Below, piece by piece: positions 36,946 to 48,965 of a stretch of 64,000 nt of DNA. The notes below the pieces were generated by a model. The model was not told the DNA's origin, searched no databases, and worked only from the letters and a program-made list of their open reading frames with translations. The stretch lies in the NCBI GenBank assembly GCA_024803745.1, contig JANJXV010000129.1:1116001-1180000 (forward strand). The letters are read 5' to 3'. Every line of letters begins with the position of its first letter. The first letter of the stretch is position 1. Both the position numbers and the translations under genes were made by a program. The stretch is from Megascapheus bottae. Taxonomy: Eukaryota > Chordata > Mammalia > Rodentia > Geomyidae.

Positions 36946-37179
36946 TCTTGCACATATTTTTGATGTCAATCTACTAGGATATTATTAGGTTTCTGTATCC
37001 TAATCAATTTTTTCCTGATGATTAGCTTTGCTGTCATGTGTAAAAATGCAAGAGGGTAAAACACAGAACAAGTAGTGAAATTTAAAAAAAAAACATTACA
37101 CACATAGATAAGTGTTCATTCTTTGTAGGAGAAAGTTTATTTTGATATGATGATGATGACATTATAATTACTATGTCAG

Positions 37180-37384
37180 GGTTGAGAGTTTGGCATAGTG
37201 GTAGAGTGCTTGCCTAGCATCCATGAAGATCTGGGTTTGATTGCTCAGTATCACATAGATAGAAAATCTAGATGTGGCACTGTGGCTCAAGTGGCAGAGG
37301 GCTAGACTTGAGAAAACCCGAGGACAGTGCTCAGGCCCTGAAAACAAGTCCCAAGACTGGCAGAAAGATAAAAGAAAATCAAAA
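37180..37384 (+). mobile_element. ID-like SINE (spacer 5, before copy 6)
   Basis: Same insertion. It shares aagtcccaagac and agtatcacat with the SINE before copy 7, supporting a 6-7 subgroup. Confidence 0.7.
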
Positions 37385-38046
37385 TGCTTTTTACGAGCTA
37401 ATTCACTCACAGCATTTGCTTCTGAAATCTTCACTTCTGCATCTTGTGAAATACCCCTTTCACTCAACGTAGACAAGAAAAACAGATCGATCCCATGGTC
37501 CACTGTGAGGCCATTGGTTGGGCTAAGAGCTAGTCGTGCAGCAACACATAAGTTTTATTCTAATACATTCCAAACTTTGTACTCAAATATGCTACCTACT
37601 AACCAACTTAGGTCAGTTATCTTTATGCTATATTTTTCTTCATTACTACAATATTCTTACACACCTACGTTAATCCTATTGTACCTCCCCTGAACTCTCT
37701 CATTCTTTTTTTCTATCTCTGGACCTCTGCTCGTCTTTCAACCCTTATACTGCACGGATCTACACTTGATGGCTGTTGAGCAATATTGTATATGTAGGTG
37801 GTTAATTATTGTCTAGGCTCAGAGGGACTTAAAGTCAATAGAGAATGGATTGAGAGGCTTATTGTTTTGGGTATAAATCGTTTATCAGTGGTTGTATTAG
37901 ACTGGTCTGTAAGTGCACAAAAAGAAAGAGTGATAATACCAATCAAAACTTGTGAACATCTAGTGTCTCCAAGCTACAGAGGTCTAGGTTGGTTATATCT
38001 GAAAAACTATAATCGTATTTAGTAGTAATCTTGCTCCCATTTTCAA

Positions 38047-39226
38047 ATGGGAAGAATAGGAAACTCAAGAAAAATGTCAAATCAAGAAACAACATCCCCC
38101 ACCCAATGTAAACAGACAATGGAACAGTCACTGGCAAACCTAGAGGAGAGTCTTCCAAGTGCTACACACATGCAATTGATAAACTTCATTAATGAAAAAA
38201 TGTGAAAATATAAAGAAAGAGATAATGGAGGAAGCCATAGCTGAACAAGAGGAAAGCAAAAACAAGGTGATAAGTGAAAAAGAAGAAGCCATAAAGGAGG
38301 CCAAAATAAAGGTTTTTCAAAGAAAGATGGATGAATTCACTGAATCCACAAATAAAAACGTGACCAAACTCCACCAAATGTCCAAAGAAAATAAAGCTAC
38401 TGAGCTAACCACTCAAAAGGAAATCAAGGAGATAAAGAAATCCATACATGATCTAAAAAAAGAGATGCAAGGCATCAAAAGTGAGCAATTAGAAGCAAGG
38501 AAGATGAAAAATAAAGTAGGTAGCTTTGATAGCAGGTTAGACAATGCAGAGGAGAGAAATTCCGGGGCTGAAGATAATTTAGTTATTATAGAGAAAGAAC
38601 AGAAAGTGACTCAATCGAAATCTAGGGAATATGAAAGAGCGCTTCAGGAGGTCCAAGTTGCAATTAGGAAGCCTAATTTAAGGCTAGTTGGTATTGAGGA
38701 GGGCATGGAGAAAGAGGTCAATGTTATTGGAAATATACTTCAGGGAATCATCTCAGAGAATTTCCCAAATATCCAGAAGGGCAGGCCCATCCAGATATGA
38801 GAAGCTATTAGAACCCAAAACAGACCTGACCAGAAAAGAACATCCCACCGCCACATTGTGGTCCGAACTGGATCAATAGAAACGAAAGAAAAGGCAGCCA
38901 GGGAAAATGGATCAGTAACCTATAAAGGCAAACCAATCAGAATAACCCCAGATTTCTCAGCAGAGACCATGCAAGCACGAAGTGACTGGAAGCATATATG
39001 TCATGCCCTTAAACCAAATAACTACCAACCAAGAATACTGTAGCCAGGTAGGCTCTCATTCATAACTGAGGGAACAAGAAAAACATTCCATTCCAGGGAA
39101 AAGCTGCAACAATATGTCGAAACAAAACCAACACTACAGAGAATTCTCAACGATGTTCTATACATAGAAAACCAAAATAAATGCAATATAGGGAAAGAAA
39201 TGGCACCTAAATAGCATACCATCTAA
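38047..39226 (+). pseudogene. L1 ORF1, copy 6, broken
   Basis: An inserted base in an A run near 38195 shifts the frame early in the coiled coil. After it, one frame (38192-38800) joins coiled coil and RRM without the 4-bp deletion. CGA to TGA at 38798 stops it. A 9-bp deletion near 38890 removes three codons of the C-terminal region. It carries the universal TAG near 39041 and an extra TAG near 39211. Confidence 0.82.
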
Positions 39227-39274
39227 GGACCACAAGAACTGTCAACACACAAACCCTACTAAAAGCTTTTAAAA

Positions 39275-42200
39275 ATGGTAGGAACTAATAAATATCTCTC
39301 AAACTTAACTCTCAATATCAATGGAATTAACTCTCCAATTAAACGGCATAGGCTGTCTAGTTGGATCAAAATCCAAGAGCCATCGTTCTGCTGTCTTCAA
39401 GAGACACATCTTACCCAAAAACAATCATCTTTTGAAAGTCAGAGGTTGGAATAAACTCTATCAAGCTAACTGCCCCCATAAACAGGCTGGAGTTGCCATC
39501 CTCATATCAGATACAATAGACTTCAAACTAAAATTAGTAAGAAAAGACAAAGAAGGTTACTACATACTACTAAAGGGATCTTTCCTCCAGGAAAACATAA
39601 CGATCATAAATATTTCACATCCAATCCCGGAGCACCAAATTTCATCAAGCAAACTTTACTTACACTGAAACCATACATAGATCGAAATACAGTGATTGTT
39701 GCTGAGTTTAACACACCACTCTCACCTATGGACAGATCAACAAGGCAAAAACTCAACAGAGAAAACTTAGAACTGAACAACTATATAGACCAACTAGATC
39801 TAACAGACATCTGCAAAATATTCCACCCAGTAACAACACAATATACGTTTTCCTCAGCATCACATGGAACATTTTCTAAACAGACCACATCTTAGGCCAT
39901 AAAACAAACCTGGACAGATTCAGAAACACTGAAATCATTTAATGCACACTCTCAGACCATAAAGGCATCAAATTGGATCGAAAACCCTGTAACTAATGGA
40001 GACTGAACAACACATTGTTGAATCAAAAACAATGGGTAATCAAAGAGATCAGAACAGATATCCAACTGTTTATGAAATTTAACAATAAGGAGCACACAAA
40101 TATCAACTCCTTAGGGACACAACAAAGGCAGTACTCAGAGGAAAATTTATAGCACTGAGTGCCTACAACAGCAAGTTGGAAAAATGGCAAACCAACTAGT
40201 TAATGTTTCACCTTAACCTCCTGGAAAAAGAGCAACAAACCAACCCTAAACCCATTAGGAGAAAGCAAATTATTAAAATCAAAGCAGAATTAAATGATTT
40301 GGAATAAAAAAATCTATAGAAAGAATCAACAAAACAAGGAGTTGGTTCTTTGAAAGAATTAACAAAATTGACAAGCCCTTAGCAAATCTTACCAAAAAAA
40401 GGAGAGAGCATAGCGAAATAAACAAAAGCGCAGATGAAAATGGTAATATCATGACAGAAATTACCAAGATCCAGAATATCATGAGGGAATACTTTTCAAA
40501 ACTTTAGGCCAACAAATTTGAGAATCTAGTAGAAATGGATGAATTCCTAGACAATATTAACATACCCACACTGAACCAAGAAGAGCTAACCCAACTCAAC
40601 AGGCCTATTTCAAGCTCTGAAATAGAAATGGAAATTAGACAACTTCCACTTAAAAAGAGCCCAGGGCCAGATGGATTCACAGCTGAATTCTATAAGGTCT
40701 TTAAAGCAGAGCTCACACCAATACACCTCAACCTCTTCAACGAAATTGAAAATGAAGGTTCTTTACCAAACTCATTCTGTGAAGCCAGTATATCCCGCAT
40801 CCCCAAACCAGACAGAGATTCATCAAAGAAAGAGAATTATAGACCCATTTCTTTGATGAACATCGATTCAAAACTTCTCAACAAAATACTGGCCAACCGT
40901 CTACAACAACTCATCAAAAAAATTATACATTATGATCAAACTGGATTCATCACAGGGAGGAAAAGCTGGTTCAATATACACAAATCAATTAATATAATGC
41001 AACACATCAACAGGAGCAAGGACAAAAATCACATGATTGTCTCAATAGATGCGGAAAAGGCATTTGACAAGATCCAAAACCCCTTTATGTTAAAAGATGT
41101 GGAGAAACTAGGAATCCATGGAACATTTCTCAATGTAATAAAGGCTGTGTATGAGAAACCCACTGCTAGTAGTATACTTAATGGTGAAAATCTAAAGCCA
41201 TTCCCTTTAAATCATGAACAAGACAAGGATGCCCACTCTCTACACTCCTTTTTAACATAGTACAAGAATTCCTAGGCAGTGCAATAAGGCAAGAAGCAAG
41301 CATAAAGGGGATCAAAGTAGGGAAAGAGGAAATAAAACTATCCCTCTTTGCAGATGACATTATTCTGTATTTAAAGAATCCTATAGACTGTAGTCCCAAG
41401 CTCCTTGAGCTGATTCAAAGCTTTGGAAGGGTCGCAGGCCATAAAATCAACCCTCACAAATCAACTGCCTTCCTTTACGCCAACAGTGAGAGGAACGTGG
41501 CAATAATCGGGAAAGAAACTCGTTTCACAATAGCCTCAAAGAAAATAAAGTACCTAGGAATTAGCTTAACTAAGAATGTAAAGGACCGTTTAGATGAAAA
41601 CTTTAAAACCCTAAAAAAGGAAATTAAAGCAGAAATAAGGAAATGGAAAAACCTCCCATGCTCCTGGATTGGAAGAATCAACATTGTCAAAATGACAATC
41701 TTGCCAAGGGCTATCTACAAATTCAATGCAATACCCATCAACATCCCAATGTCATTCTTTAAAGAAATAGAAGAGGCAATTCAGAATTTCATATGGAATA
41801 ATAATAGACCCCGCAGAGCAAAAACACTTCTTAGCAGAAAGAACAGCGCTGGAGGAATTTCAATTAAAAACTTTAGACTCTATTACAGAGCAATAATTCT
41901 CGAAACAGCTTGGTACCGGCACAACAACAGGCCTGAAGTCCAATGGAGTAGAACTGCGGACCCTGATATTAAACCACAGACCTATGGCCAAACATAGAAT
42001 GGAAGAAAGATAGCCTCTTCAACAAGTTGTGCTGGCAGAACTGGTTAAGCACCTGCAGAAAACTAAATTTGGATCCTGCTTTGTCACCTTGCACTAGAAT
42101 TAACTCCAAATGGATCAAAGACCTGGAGGTAAAAGCTGACACACTGAAAAGTTTACAGGAAGGAATAGGAGATACACTAGGCCTCCTTGGCACAGGTCGA

Positions 42201-43069
42201 AACTTTCTTAATAAGGACCAAGAATCACAACAAATCAGAGAAAGGCTGGATAAGTGGGACTGCATTAAACTGCAGAGCTTTTGTATGGCAACGGATATAG
42301 CTAGTAAACTAATCAGGAAGCGTACAGAGTACGAGAAGATCTTCACCAACCAAAAAACGGACAAAGGCCTCATATCTAAATATATCAACAACTCTAAAAA
42401 TTAAATCACTCCAAAACTAACCTCCAAAGTAACACCCATCCCATTAAAAAATGGGCCAAAGACCTAAAGAGAGTCTTCTCTGAAGAAGAAACAAAAATGG
42501 CCTACAGACACATGAAGAAATGCTCCACATCTCTGGTCATAAAAGAAATGGAAATCAAAACAACTCTAAGATTCCACCTCATACCAGTTAGATTGGCCAG
42601 GTTCAAGAAAACGAATGACAGCAGATGCTGGAGGGGATGTGGCCAGGAGGGATCATTACTGCACTGTTGGTGGGAGTGCAAACTCGTTCAACCACTATGG
42701 AAAGCAGGGTGGCAGGGCCTCAAAAGGCTAAACATAGAACTCCCCTATGACCCAGCAATTCCACTACTTGGCATTTACCCAACAATCCAGAAACAAGGGC
42801 ATACTAAACCCACTAGCCCAACAATGTTCATTGCAGCACTATTCACCATAGCAAAGATATGGAACCAACCCAGATGTCCCTCAGTTGATGAGTGAATCAA
42901 CAAGTTGTGGTATTTGTACACAATGGAATTCTATGCTGCTGTCAGAAAGAATGACATCGCCCCATTTGTTAGGAAATGGAAAGACTTAGAACAAATCATA
43001 TTAAGTGAAGTAAGCCAGACTCAAAGGAACTTAGGCTCAGTGGTTTCCCTCATTCTTCATAAGCAGTAG
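39275..43069 (+). pseudogene. L1 ORF2, copy 6, broken
   Basis: The first endonuclease codons read through CCLQETHL, but the common indel near 39418 is present. A net loss of about 21 bp occurs near 39976. A single frame 40535-41260 spans the first half of the RT through FDKIQNPF. A 1-bp loss near 41210 then breaks it. About 25 bp are missing near 41990, and TGA at 42893 interrupts the last segment. Confidence 0.85.
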
Positions 43070-43481
43070 AAACCTTGGGCTCTACTAGCAGAGATTTGCA
43101 ATAGAGCAAAAGGCCATATATAAGGCCATATAATGTGAAGCTAATTGAAAGGACCTCCAGGATATTGAAACAAAAGCCACATAATGAATGATTGTTGTCC
43201 TTAATGTACTATGTTGTCTCTCATCTCGTTTGCTGTCCATTGGTTATCCCATATTTGTATAGTATCTCACTTTGTTATCTGTTATATGGAATTTATTTGT
43301 ATTTGGATATTTGATATTTGATAGGGAAGGGGGGAAAACAAAGATGGGTGGGTGTGTGGGGTTGGAGGGAAATGGGTACCAAGACATGTGAATGGGTATC
43401 AATGTATGTGAATTAATGCACCTTCTATCTGGCAAATATAATCTAACCCTTTTACTAATTACAATAAAAAATTTAAAAAAC

Positions 43482-43823
43482 AGAAAGTTGTAGTGTGTGG
43501 GGAGGATGATGGGGTCAAATACATTTCTTCTTAGAAATATACCTCATCTGGTTGCCCTGGATTTTCCTGGCCTTCTTCTTAGAGAAAGGCCTGTTATACT
43601 GGATTTGTGGCTTGGCAATGATCTAGCATGTACATCTTCGAGTAAGACATCCACAACTTCCATGCCTGAGACTCGAGTTTCCTGACCTTTGGCAACAGCA
43701 CAGCAACATCTTTCTTCCTCCTGAGCCACAGGCCAAGTGAGCTGGCTTCAGTTGGTTGTTAGTTACAGTGGCTTGGTTACCAGGGTTCCATATTCTGTTC
43801 CATTGTGAGGGAGGCAGGGTCAC
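43482..43823 (-). pseudogene. RalGDS-like 5' exon fragment, spacer 6
   Basis: Closer to spacers 1-4 than to spacer 5 here (VVDVLLEDVHARSL), with the same internal frameshift. Confidence 0.5.
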
Positions 43824-44112
43824 CTTTCAGGGCCCAATGACCAAAGATCCTTGCTCACAGAAGACCTCACCAAAGACATACTGGAGGCTGAATCTCTCCT
43901 CCAATCTCACAATATACATGTGGGTGTAGTAAACAGCACACCTTATTTGTCCAATCCCAATGTCTTCCACAAGGCCCATCTACCAGTCTGGTCTCAGGCT
44001 CAAGGAGCCTTTCTTAGGTAAGATCCAAACTTAAGGGTCAATATTGCCCTCATCCTTTACAAAACATTTGCTTCACAGTGCCTTCTCTGCCTGCATTTTG
44101 CCCCTTGTCGAA

Positions 44113-44311
44113 TTTTTTCTGTTTTTCCTGGTCTTGGGAATTGACCTCAGAGTGTGAACATTGTTCTTGGGCTTTCTTTAGGCTTTAGCTGTCCCACCGA
44201 GCCACAGCACCACTTGCAGCGTTTTCTATGTATGTGGTAATGAGGAATCAAACCTGAGGCTTACTGCTTGGTAGCCAAGGACTCTCCCACTAGGTCAAAC
44301 ACACAGGGCAT
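44113..44311 (-). mobile_element. ID-like SINE, minus strand (spacer 6)
   Basis: Same old insertion; its tail reads aattttttctg. Confidence 0.65.
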
Positions 44312-44543
44312 CTTGCACATATTTTTGACGTCAATCTACTAGGATATTATTAGGTTTCTGTATCCTAATCAATTTTTTCCTGATGATTAGCTTTGCGGTC
44401 ATGTGTAAAAAACGCAAGAGGGGAAAACACAGAAGAATTAGTGAAATTAAAAAAAAGCATTACACACATAGATAAGTGTTCATTCTTTGTAGGAGAAAGG
44501 ATATTTTGATATGATGATGATGACTTTATAATTACTATGTCAG

Positions 44544-44749
44544 GGTTGAGAGTTTGGCATAGTGGTAGAGTGCTTGCCTAGCATCCATGAAGATCTGGGA
44601 TTGATTGCTCAGTATCACATAGATAGAAAAATCTAGATGTGGCACTGTGGCTCAAGTGGCAAAGGGCTAGACTTGAGAAAACCCGAGGACAGTGCTCAGG
44701 CCCTGAATACAAGTCCCAAGACTAGCAGAAAGATAAAAGAAAATAAAAA
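44544..44749 (+). mobile_element. ID-like SINE (spacer 6, before copy 7)
   Basis: Same insertion as 126-330, with one extra A after tagatagaaa. Confidence 0.7.
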
Positions 44750-45411
44750 TGCTTTTTACGAGCTAATTCACTCACAGCATTTGCTTCTGAAATCTTCACT
44801 TCTGCATCTTGTGAAATACCCCTTTCCCTCAACGTAGACAAGAAAAACAGATCCATCCCGTGGTCCACTGTGAGGCCACTGGTTGGGCTAAGAGCTATTC
44901 GTGCAGCAACACATAAGTTTTATTCTAATACTTTCCAAACTTTGTACTCAAATATGCTACCTACTTACCAACTTAGGTGAGTTATCCTTATGCTATACCT
45001 TTTCTTCATGACTACAATATTCTTACACTCCTACGTTAATCGTTTTGTAGCTCCCCTGACCTCTCTCATTCTTTTTTTCTATCTCTGGACCTGTGCTCGT
45101 CTTTCAACCCTTATACTGCACGGATCTACACTTGATGGCTGTTGAGCAATATTGTATATGTAGGTGGTTAATTATTCTCTAGGCTCAGAGGGACTTAAAG
45201 ACAATAGAGATTGGATTGAGAGGCTTATTGTTTTGGGTATAAATCGCTTATCAGTGGTTGTATTAGATTGGTCTGTAAGTGCACAAAAGAAAGAGTGATA
45301 ATACCAATCAAAACTTGTGAACATCTAGTGTCTGCCAGCTACAGAGGTCTAGGTTGGTTATATCTGAAAAACTATAATCGTATTTAGTAGTAATCTTGCT
45401 CCCATTTTGAA

Positions 45412-46600
45412 ATGGGCAGAACAAGAAACTCAAGAAAAATGTCAAATCAAGAAACAACATCCCCCACCCAATGTAAATACACAATTTATCAGTAACTGGC
45501 AAACCTAGAGGAGAGTCTTCCAATTGCTACACAAATGCAATTGATAAACATCATTAATGGAAAATGTGAAAATATAAAGAAAGAGATAATGGAGGAAGCC
45601 ATAGCTGAACAAGAGGAAAGCAAAAACAAGGTGATAAGTGAAAAAGAAGAAGCCATAAAAGAGGCCATAATTAAGGTTTTTCAAAGAAAGATGGATGAAT
45701 TCCATAGAATCCACAAATAAAAACGTAACCAAACTCCAGCAAATGTCCAAAGAAAATAAAGCTACTGAGCTAACCACTCAAAAGGAAATGAAGGAGATAA
45801 TGAAATCCATACATGATCTAAAACAAGAGATGCAAGGCATCAAAAATGAGCAATTAGAAGCAAGGGAGATGAAAAATAAAGTAGATAGTTTTGATAGCAG
45901 GTTAGACAATGCAGAGGAGAGAATTTCCGGGGCTGAAGATAATTTAGTTATTATAGAGAATGAACAGAAAATGAGTCAATCCAAATCTAGGAAATATGAG
46001 AGAGCGCTTCAGGAGTTGCAAGATACAATTAGGAAGCCTAATTTAAGGCTAGTTGGTATTGAGGAGGGCGTGGAGAAAGAGGTCAATGGTATTGGAAATA
46101 TACTTCAGGAAATCATCTCAGAGAATTTCCCAAATATCCAGAAGGGCAGGCCCATCCAGATACGAAAAGCTTTTAGAACCCCAAACAGGCCTGACCAGAA
46201 AAGAACATCCCACTGCCACATTGTGATCCGAACTGGATCAATAGAAACCAAAGAAAAGATCCTAAAGGCAGCCAGGGAAAAGGGATCAGTAACCTATAAA
46301 GGCAAACCAATCAGAATAACCCCAGATTTCAAAGCAGAGACCATGCAAGCACGAAGTGACTGGAAGCATATATGTCATGCCCTTAAATCAAATAACTACC
46401 AACCAAGAATACTGTAGCCAGCTAAGCTCTCATTCATAACTGAGGGAACAAGAAAAACATTCCATTCAAGGGAAAAGCTGCAACAATATGTCGAAACAAA
46501 ACCAACACTACAGAGAATTCTCAAAGATGCTCTATACATAGATAACCAAAATAAATGCAATATAGGGAAAGAAATGGCACCTAAACAGCATACCATCTAA
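45412..46600 (+). pseudogene. L1 ORF1, copy 7, broken
   Basis: A TAA near 45494 and an inserted base near 45703 break the N-terminal part. From 45695 to 46417 one 240-codon frame covers most of the coiled coil, the linker (NEQKMSQSK, where copies 1-5 lost four bases), the RRM-like region and the start of the C-terminal domain. It ends at the universal TAG (46415-46417), after which the frame is open to TAA at 46598-46600. This is the best-preserved ORF1 in the array. Confidence 0.85.
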
Positions 46601-46648
46601 GGACCAGAAGAACTGTCAAGACACAGGCCCTACTAAAAGCTTTTAAAA

Positions 46649-46997
46649 ATGGTAGGAACTAATAAATATCTCTCAATCCTAACTCTCAATATCAATGGAC
46701 TTAACTCTCCAATTAAACAGCATAGGCTGTCTAGTTGGATCAAAAAGCAAGAGCCATCATTCTGCTGTCTTCAAGAGACACATCTTACCCAAAAACAATC
46801 ATCTTTTGAGAGTGAGATGTTGGAATAAACTCTATCAAGCTAACTGCCCCCATAAACAGGCTGGAGTTGCCATCCTCATATCAGATACAATAGACTTCAA
46901 ACTAAAAATAGTAAGAAAAGACAAAGAAGGTTACTACATACTACTAAAGGGATCTCTCCTCCAGGAAGACATAACGATCCTAAATATTTACACACCC
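46649..46997 (+). pseudogene. L1 ORF2 5' fragment, copy 7
   Basis: The first third of the endonuclease only. It has the ancestral codons for CCLQETHL and no TGA, but carries the indel near 46790 seen in all copies. Confidence 0.8.
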
Positions 46998-47439
46998 TTT
47001 TGAAGATTCTCAAAAGATTGAAGATTCTGCCAGTGTAAGTTAGATTCCGGCATTGATATTAAATAATGCAATGAGTAGGGATTTATATTTGAAATATCAC
47101 TGTTGACAAAATCTAACACACATTTGCTTAGTATTTGCTTTTGATTTCCCAAGAAGTTCAGTACAAGCTAACATGTGTGGCATATATTGACTGGGAGAAA
47201 TAATTCAGAATATGTGACTCATTTGAACAGGAGTCAGTGAAAAGATACAAAAGCAGGATACCCATATTGTGATAATTTGTATCTTTTGCATATTTTGTGT
47301 TTGTTATTAATTCCATTTGTGGTGTACATTTCTAGGTAAAAACTTTTAGAATGTTTCCATACAATTTGTTATTTCAACAGCAAAAAAAGACATTTATATG
47401 CCTGATAAAATTCATAGAATCCAAATTTTTCCATATTAT
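46998..47439. other. AT-rich flank, nothing recognised
   Basis: Unique-looking sequence directly right of the array breakpoint. No open frame of note, no repeat family recognised. Confidence 0.5.
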
Positions 47440-47693
47440 TTTTTGTTTTTTCTTTTTTTTTGGTGGGTCATAGATCTTGAACTCAGCTTGGGTACTATCC
47501 CTGAGCTCTTCAGCTCCAGGCTACCACCTTACCCTGGAGCCAAGCCCCACTTCCCATTTTCTAAAGGTAAATTGGAGATAAGAGTCTCAGGTCTTTTTGT
47601 GCCAGGATGGCTTTAAACCTTGATCCTCAGATCTCAGCCTCCTGAGTAGCTAGGATTATAGAAGTGAGCCACCACCCCATCATGCTCAGCTTT
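47440..47693 (-). mobile_element. Composite 7SL+tRNA-like SINE, minus strand
   Basis: Read on the minus strand, an Alu/B1-like module (gagtagctaggattatag near 47644-47661 on the plus strand) is followed by an ID-like module and an A-rich tail at the left (pyrimidine run 47440-47460). Confidence 0.7.
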
Positions 47694-47696
47694 CTG

Positions 47697-47882
47697 GTTT
47701 TTTTAAACAAGCCCTTTGGCTGGAACTCGGTCTGAGCACTGCCCTTCAGCTTTCCTCAAGCCTAGTGATCTTCTACTTGAGCCACAGCACTACTTCTGGT
47801 TTTTTCTGTGTATGTGGTACTGCGGAATTGAACCTTCGTCTTCATACAAGCACTCTACAACTATGCCAAACTCCCAGTCCCT
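47697..47882 (-). mobile_element. ID-like SINE, minus strand
   Basis: Contains cttgagccacagcactactt and tgtatgtggtac, the complement of the ID-like body and head, in tandem with the composite SINE to its left. Confidence 0.65.
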
Positions 47883-48535
47883 CCACATTAGTTTTTATGA
47901 TAGATCTTTCCATGCATCTAGGATGGCTAGAAATCCTTCTTGAGTTTCCCAAGATCAGGGAGTATAGGTGTGTCCCATCCTGTGTGGCTACATAACCATT
48001 GTTTAGGGTACAGTTCTCTCTTCATTCTATCCATCTAGAGCAATTTTCATCTTCCATGTATAATCATTAAACATTCAGCTCCTGTTCCTCTCTACTCCAT
48101 TCTCTGGAACCATCGTGCTTTTTGGCTCTAAGGATTTGTTGATCCTTGGAAGCTCTGGAAGGGAAAACATACCCTAGCTCTTCCTTTATGACTGCTGTAT
48201 TTTTAGTTTACTGTAATCAAGATTCATCTGTAAAATATAGTAAAATGTTCTTCCTTTTCAATGCATTGTTTTGCATATTTCTATATTTTGATTATTATTA
48301 ATAGTTGTGAATGGATTCTCCACATATTTGTTCTAGTCTCTGCTTTCTCTTCCATTAGGTACAAATCTAGAAATAGAAGTGTTGGACCATATTTCTATGT
48401 ACTTCTATATTTAGCACTTTTTTAGCACTCTCCACGCAGTTTTTGATTGCTTTATATTCCTTACAGAACTATTCCAAAGTTCTACTTCTTCTCACTACCT
48501 TCCCAGTAATAGACTTTGAAAGTTGTTTTATTGTA
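47883..48535. other. AT-rich sequence, possible very old L1 3' region
   Basis: Phrases such as tagttgtgaatgg and tagaagtgttgg recall the antisense of old L1 3' UTRs, but the match is weak. No gene seen. Confidence 0.25.
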
Positions 48536-48570
48536 TGAGTGTGTGTGTGTGTGTGTTTGTGTGTGTGTAC
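48536..48570. repeat. (TG)n microsatellite
   Basis: Alternating TG run with one TTTG interruption. Confidence 0.9.
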
Positions 48571-48729
48571 GTGGATCTTTTTGTTTAAAACTATATTTAT
48601 ATTAACATATTTAAAGTAATGATTTCATTCTAATTTTAATTTTTCTCATGACTGTTAATATTGAACTTCTTTCTACATTTTGAACTACTATTTCTATATA
48701 TTCTTTTTAGAAAATGATCTCCAATCTCC

Positions 48730-48890
48730 AATTTTTTTCCCTTTTTTTGTGGGGTAGTGGGGAAAATCATGGGGCTTGGATCTTGGGCCGTGAGCTCTTT
48801 AGTTTAAGGCTATTGTCCTACCCTGAGTATTGCCCCTCAGTTCTTCTGCTCACAGCTCCCTACCCCTCTTCCCATTATATACAGAACAAA
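48730..48890 (-). mobile_element. Degraded ID-like SINE, minus strand
   Basis: Pyrimidine-rich left edge, then ggggcttggatcttgggc and ctgagtattgcccctcag, resembling the complement of the ID-like module. Confidence 0.45.
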
Positions 48891-48965
48891 GGTCATCCTA
48901 AGTCTTTTTGAAAAAGTAAAACATACAGTAAATTTGTAGTATAAAACAGCAAGAAATAAATTTCT

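Larger units (their letters stand above)
36115..37487. repeat. Spacer 5 of the array
   Basis: Diverged version, with several private substitutions and a shorter GAT repeat (near 37150). Confidence 0.85.
37488..43481 (+). mobile_element. L1: LINE-1, array copy 6, diverged and defective
   Basis: Strongly diverged member. It lacks the endonuclease TGA (reads tgctgtcttcaa near 39389), the ORF1 4-bp deletion, the TGA before the RT core (reads ccaaactcattctg near 40769) and the 1-bp RT loss (gacaaaaatcac near 41026), so it keeps the ancestral state at four sites where copies 1-5 are broken. It has its own set of deletions. Confidence 0.85.
43482..44852. repeat. Spacer 6 of the array
   Basis: Right-most spacer. 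Same two SINEs and exon fragment; short GAT repeat near 44513. Confidence 0.85.
1..46997 (+). repeat. 7.4 kb L1-based macrosatellite array (head to tail)
   Basis: The same block recurs with L1 5' junctions at 434, 7855, 15272, 22690, 30106, 37488 and 44853, giving spacings of 7421, 7417, 7418, 7416, 7382 and 7365 bp. Each unit is one plus-strand L1 plus a 1.37 kb spacer, always in the same order and orientation. The window opens inside a spacer (position 1 matches 7422), so the left end lies outside. The right end is abrupt at 46997, inside ORF2 of copy 7, where sequence stops matching the other copies. Shared lesions in every copy show amplification at DNA level. Copies 1-5 are very alike, 6 and 7 less so. 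Confidence 0.95.
44853..46997 (+). mobile_element. L1: LINE-1, array copy 7, 3'-truncated at array edge
   Basis: 5' UTR, ORF1 and the first 349 bp of ORF2 are present. Homology ends after tttacacaccc at 46997 and unrelated sequence follows, so about 4 kb of L1 and the next spacer are missing. The cut is not at an L1 end, so it is a duplication or deletion breakpoint and not an insertion feature. Confidence 0.85.

Noticed and set aside
1..46997. CRISPR-like array or prokaryotic repeat system
   Set aside because: The repeats are 7.4 kb L1 units in mammalian DNA; no short direct repeats with unique spacers are present.
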